Below are positions 61,733 through 64,000 of a stretch of 64,000 nt of DNA, in pieces (within the stretch, counting starts at the first letter, position 1; every line of letters begins with the position of its first letter). The stretch is from AWTP1-13 sp963770295 (lineage in GTDB: Bacteria; Pseudomonadota; Alphaproteobacteria; Rhizobiales; Hyphomicrobiaceae). The position numbers and the translations under genes are program-made. The stretch lies in the NCBI GenBank assembly GCA_963770295.1, contig CAVYPA010000010.1:372001-436000 (forward strand), given 5' to 3'. The notes under the pieces are model-generated. The model did no database searches, had not been told where the DNA came from, and saw only the letters and a list, made by a program, of their open reading frames with translations.

Positions 61733-61761
61733 GGGATATGTAATCCTGTTATTAGTGTCAA
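61733..61761 (-). promoter_or_regulatory. Predicted sigma-70-type promoter of the ABC-importer operon
   Basis: On the minus strand a perfect -35 TTGACA (61761-61756) is followed by 17 nt and TATCCC (61738-61733), a partial -10. It lies about 160 bp upstream of the binding-protein start and abuts the 14-bp repeat array. The spacing is ideal and the -35 exact; the weak -10 fits a regulated promoter. It is the only strong promoter pair I could read in the window. Confidence 0.55.
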
Positions 61762-61883
61762 ACCGCGGACCCCCAGGCCACGCGGATGACAATGTCAATC
61801 GGCACGCCAAAATCTCGATTGCAGCAGAGGCTTCCGGCATGACGGAACAGTGGGCAGTCGTGGACAACCATCGCCGGCTCTCG

Positions 61884-62113
61884 ATGGTGGGCAGACGAGC
61901 ACTGGTGACGGGAGGCAGCCTGAGCATCGGCCGCGAGATCTGGCGCGTGGAGCAAAGATCGAAGCCAGCTGTTGCCCGATGCAAAGGGCAGGACATCCAG
62001 CAGAGATGGCAGGCGCCGCCCTTCTGTTGTGCTCGCAGGCCGGCAGCTACATAACGGGAGCGGATCTGCAAGCGACCGGCGGTCGGCATTTGGCTTGGCA
62101 GGCCTCCAGCTAG
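61884..62113 (+). pseudogene. Remnant of a short-chain dehydrogenase/reductase gene, middle deleted
   Basis: ATG 61884 starts MVGRRALVTGGSLSIGREI, the N-terminal Rossmann motif TGGxxxIG of SDR enzymes. In another frame 61985-62113 gives GHPAEMAGAALLLCSQAGSY and ITGADLQATGG, the C-terminal region of the same family. The about 150 residues between, with the catalytic Ser-Tyr-Lys, are missing. It is on the opposite strand from the ABC operon, next to its promoter. Gene-free sequence from 61576 to 62307 otherwise holds only the promoter and repeats. Confidence 0.7.
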
Positions 62114-62307
62114 GGAGCTGCAACTGCCCGCAACTCTAACGTGCAAGGGCACGGTGGAAGCCGCTGCCGGCGGTATCACCCGAACGCATGGGTAACACGT
62201 TTCAGCTGCGAGGGCAGGTGGTGACAGGCAAAAGGTGCTCCCGCAGGTCGCCCGCGTGTCGTTGCCCGGCGGCTGCGGGGCTGGTCCATGCCCGCCCGGT
62301 GCCGCCG

Positions 62308-63855
62308 TCATTCCCACTCGATGGTGCCCGGAGGCTTCGAGGTCACGTCGTAGACCACGCGGTTGATGCCATTGACCTCGTTGATGATACGGGTGGCCGC
62401 GCGGCCCAACACGTCGTGCGGGAAGGGGTAGAAGTCGGCGGTCATGCCGTCGGTCGAGGTGACCGCACGCAGCGCGCAGACATGATCGTAGGTGCGGGCA
62501 TCCCCCATGACGCCGACGGTGCGCACCGGCAGCAGCACCGCAAAGGCCTGCCAGATTTTGTCATAGAGGCCAGCCTTGCGGATTTCGTCGAGGAACACCG
62601 CGTCGGCCTTGCGCAGAATATCGAGTTTTTCCAGGGTCACGTCGCTCAAGATCCGAATCGCCAAGCCCGGCCCGGGGAAGGGATGTCGCCAGATGAAATG
62701 TTCCGGCAGCCCCAGCTCGCGGCCGAGGGCGCGCACCTCATCCTTGAACAGCTCACGCAGCGGTTCGATCAGTCTCAAGTTCATGCGCTCAGGCAGGCCG
62801 CCGACGTTGTGGTGCGATTTGATGGTCACCGACGGCCCGCCGGTGAACGATACGCTCTCGATCACGTCGGGGTAGAGCGTGCCCTGCGCCAAAAAGTTGA
62901 CGCCGCCCAGCTTTTTGGCTTCCGCCTCGAAGACATCGATGAATAGCGCGCCGATGGCCTTGCGCTTGGCTTCCGGATCGGTCTTGCCGGCGAGCTGCGC
63001 CAGGAACTCCCGGCTCGCGTCGACGTGCAGCAAGGGAATATTGAAATGACCGCGGAACAGCGTCACGACCTGTCTCGCCTCGTCGAGCCGCAACAGGCCG
63101 TGGTCGACGAAAATGCACGTGAGCTGGTCGCCGATGGCCTCATGGATGAGCTTGGCCGCCACCGCGCTATCGACGCCGCCGGATAGTCCGCAGATCACCC
63201 GGCCGGCGCCGACCTGCGCCCTGATGCGGGCGATCTCCGAGCTCTTGAAATGCGCCATGCTCCAGTCGCCCGGTAGGCCGGCGATGCGGCGTACAAAATT
63301 GCCGATCAGGCGGCTTCCCTGCGGGGTGTGCACCACCTCGGGGTGGAACTGCACCGCGTAAAGCTTGCGAGTTTCGTCGGCGATGGCCGCAAACGGAGCG
63401 CCCTTCGAGATTCCCACCACCTTGAAGCCCGGCGGCAAGCGCGTAACGCGATCGCCGTGGCTCATCCACACGGTGTCGCGGTCGCCCTTGCGCCAAACGC
63501 CTTCAAACAACCTGCTGTCGCTGATGACCTCCAACTCGGCGCGGCCGAACTCGCGATGGTGCCCCCCCTCCACGCCGCCGCCGAGCTGGGCCACCATGGC
63601 TTGCTCGCCATAGCAGATCCCAAGCACCGGTAGCCCAGCCTGGAACACCCAGTCGGGGGCGCGCGGCGTGCCAAACTCGGTAACACTGGCCGGCCCCCCA
63701 GACAGAATGACGGCCCGCGGCTTGAGGCGCTCCAACGCGTCCTGGGCGCGGTTGAAGGGCACGATCTCGGAGTAGACGCCCTGCTCGCGCACGCGCCGGG
63801 CGATCAGCTGCGTCACCTGGCTACCGAAGTCGATGATGAGGACGGTTTCGGTCAT
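62308..63855 (-). CDS. guaA: GMP synthase (glutamine-hydrolysing)
   Basis: Protein of 515 residues. The class-I glutamine amidotransferase domain is residues 1-190 with C81 (GICYGEQAM), H171 and E173 (FHPEV). The ATP-pyrophosphatase domain has the P-loop SGGVDS at 225-230. The C-terminal dimerisation domain has RHPFPGPGLAIRILSDVT and ends YDVTSKPPGTIEWE, the conserved GuaA end. It converts XMP to GMP using glutamine. Length normal, no defect seen. Confidence 0.97.
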   Translation of the reverse strand: MTETVLIIDFGSQVTQLIARRVREQGVYSEIVPFNRAQDALERLKPRAVILSGGPASVTEFGTPRAPDWVFQAGLPVLGICYGEQAMVAQLGGGVEGGHHREFGRAELEVISDSRLFEGVWRKGDRDTVWMSHGDRVTRLPPGFKVVGISKGAPFAAIADETRKLYAVQFHPEVVHTPQGSRLIGNFVRRIAGLPGDWSMAHFKSSEIARIRAQVGAGRVICGLSGGVDSAVAAKLIHEAIGDQLTCIFVDHGLLRLDEARQVVTLFRGHFNIPLLHVDASREFLAQLAGKTDPEAKRKAIGALFIDVFEAEAKKLGGVNFLAQGTLYPDVIESVSFTGGPSVTIKSHHNVGGLPERMNLRLIEPLRELFKDEVRALGRELGLPEHFIWRHPFPGPGLAIRILSDVTLEKLDILRKADAVFLDEIRKAGLYDKIWQAFAVLLPVRTVGVMGDARTYDHVCALRAVTSTDGMTADFYPFPHDVLGRAATRIINEVNGINRVVYDVTSKPPGTIEWE

Positions 63856-63918
63856 GCTTCCGAGGTCATCGGCGAGGCCGACAGAGAGGGGCGGGCGCCG
63901 AGCCTTCGATAGCCACCA

Positions 63919-64000
63919 TCACCGCGAAAGGTCAAGCTGAAGCCGGTGCGCCAGGGCCAAAATCCATTGCGCCTGCCGCCCGGGATCCCGCACGCCGAGG
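63919..64000 (-). CDS. C-terminal end of an unidentified gene (runs off the right edge)
   Basis: On the minus strand an open frame enters from the right edge and stops at TGA 63921-63919, giving 26 residues with normal protein character (RDPGRQAQWILALAHRL). It lies 63 bp upstream of guaA on the same strand, so it may be cotranscribed. Too short to identify; another frame cannot be excluded. Confidence 0.35.
   Translation of the reverse strand, partial: LGVRDPGRQAQWILALAHRLQLDLSR

Noticed and set aside
1..64000. tRNA, rRNA, CRISPR arrays and riboswitches
   Set aside because: Looked for T-loop GGTTCGANTCC patterns, regularly spaced repeats of 25-40 bp and known aptamer cores; none recognised by eye, which does not exclude a divergent RNA.

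Overview
This 64 kb window is GC-rich, densely coded chromosomal DNA from an alphaproteobacterium. I infer an uncultured or poorly studied member of the Rhodospirillales or a neighbouring order. The inference rests on neighbourhoods usual in that group: moaB / family-4 uracil-DNA glycosylase / ETF-ubiquinone oxidoreductase; TPR protein / ispE; a CpdR-like regulator / hpt / ftsE-ftsX / ydcF / plsC; aroK-aroB-corC / xerD / accA; and NlpC-P60 / leucyl aminopeptidase. An acyl-CoA dehydrogenase with the long N-terminal extension of methylsuccinyl-CoA dehydrogenase suggests an ethylmalonyl-CoA pathway, and its electrons would pass through ETF to the ETF-QO encoded 6 kb away. No rRNA, tRNA, CRISPR array, prophage or insertion sequence was recognised.

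Layout. 0-9.3 kb: truncated secreted protein, aldehyde dehydrogenase, gpsA (frameshifted), mcd-like dehydrogenase, YihY/BrkB membrane protein, methyltransferase (frameshifted), thioesterase and PCu(A)C copper chaperone (frameshifted). 9.3-17.3 kb: GNAT, moaB, UDG, ETF-QO, HSL-type esterase, TPR protein, ispE. 17.3-31.2 kb: metabolism and transport, with tctBA (tctB frameshifted twice), a large FAD/Fe-S oxidoreductase divergent from serine-glyoxylate aminotransferase, a crotonase-fold protein, an amidohydrolase-like lipid of DUF6282 type, TetR, MFS, extensin-like protein, DUF1194 protein and TauE exporter. 31.2-33.1 kb: two unknown envelope proteins. 33.1-43.3 kb: housekeeping core with a near-consensus parS site, cpdR, hpt, ftsEX, ydcF, plsC, corC, aroBK, xerD and accA. 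43.4-50 kb: L,D-transpeptidase, small exported and zinc-ribbon proteins, NlpC/P60, leucyl aminopeptidase, GST, a decayed TadD-like gene and small membrane proteins. 50-56.3 kb: a CHASE2 protein with a translationally coupled exported partner, a GMC oxidoreductase, a TonB-like protein, NIPSNAP and an ArsR-type regulator. 56.3-62.3 kb: a sugar-type ABC importer (binding protein and two permeases) with an enolase-superfamily enzyme, flanked by remnants of a GntR/UTRA regulator and of a short-chain dehydrogenase. 62.3-64 kb: guaA and the end of an unidentified gene.

Two layers of gene disruption are visible. Five reading-frame breaks, in gpsA, a methyltransferase, the PCu(A)C gene and twice in tctB, can each be repaired by removing one base. 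That uniform pattern looks more like sequence error than biology. The TadD-like, GntR and SDR remnants are different: at least two lack the middle of the gene, so they look like true decay. The points most worth a second look are the parS site, the CHASE2/exported-partner pair, the 14-bp repeats downstream of the ABC-operon promoter, and several small cysteine-rich exported proteins.
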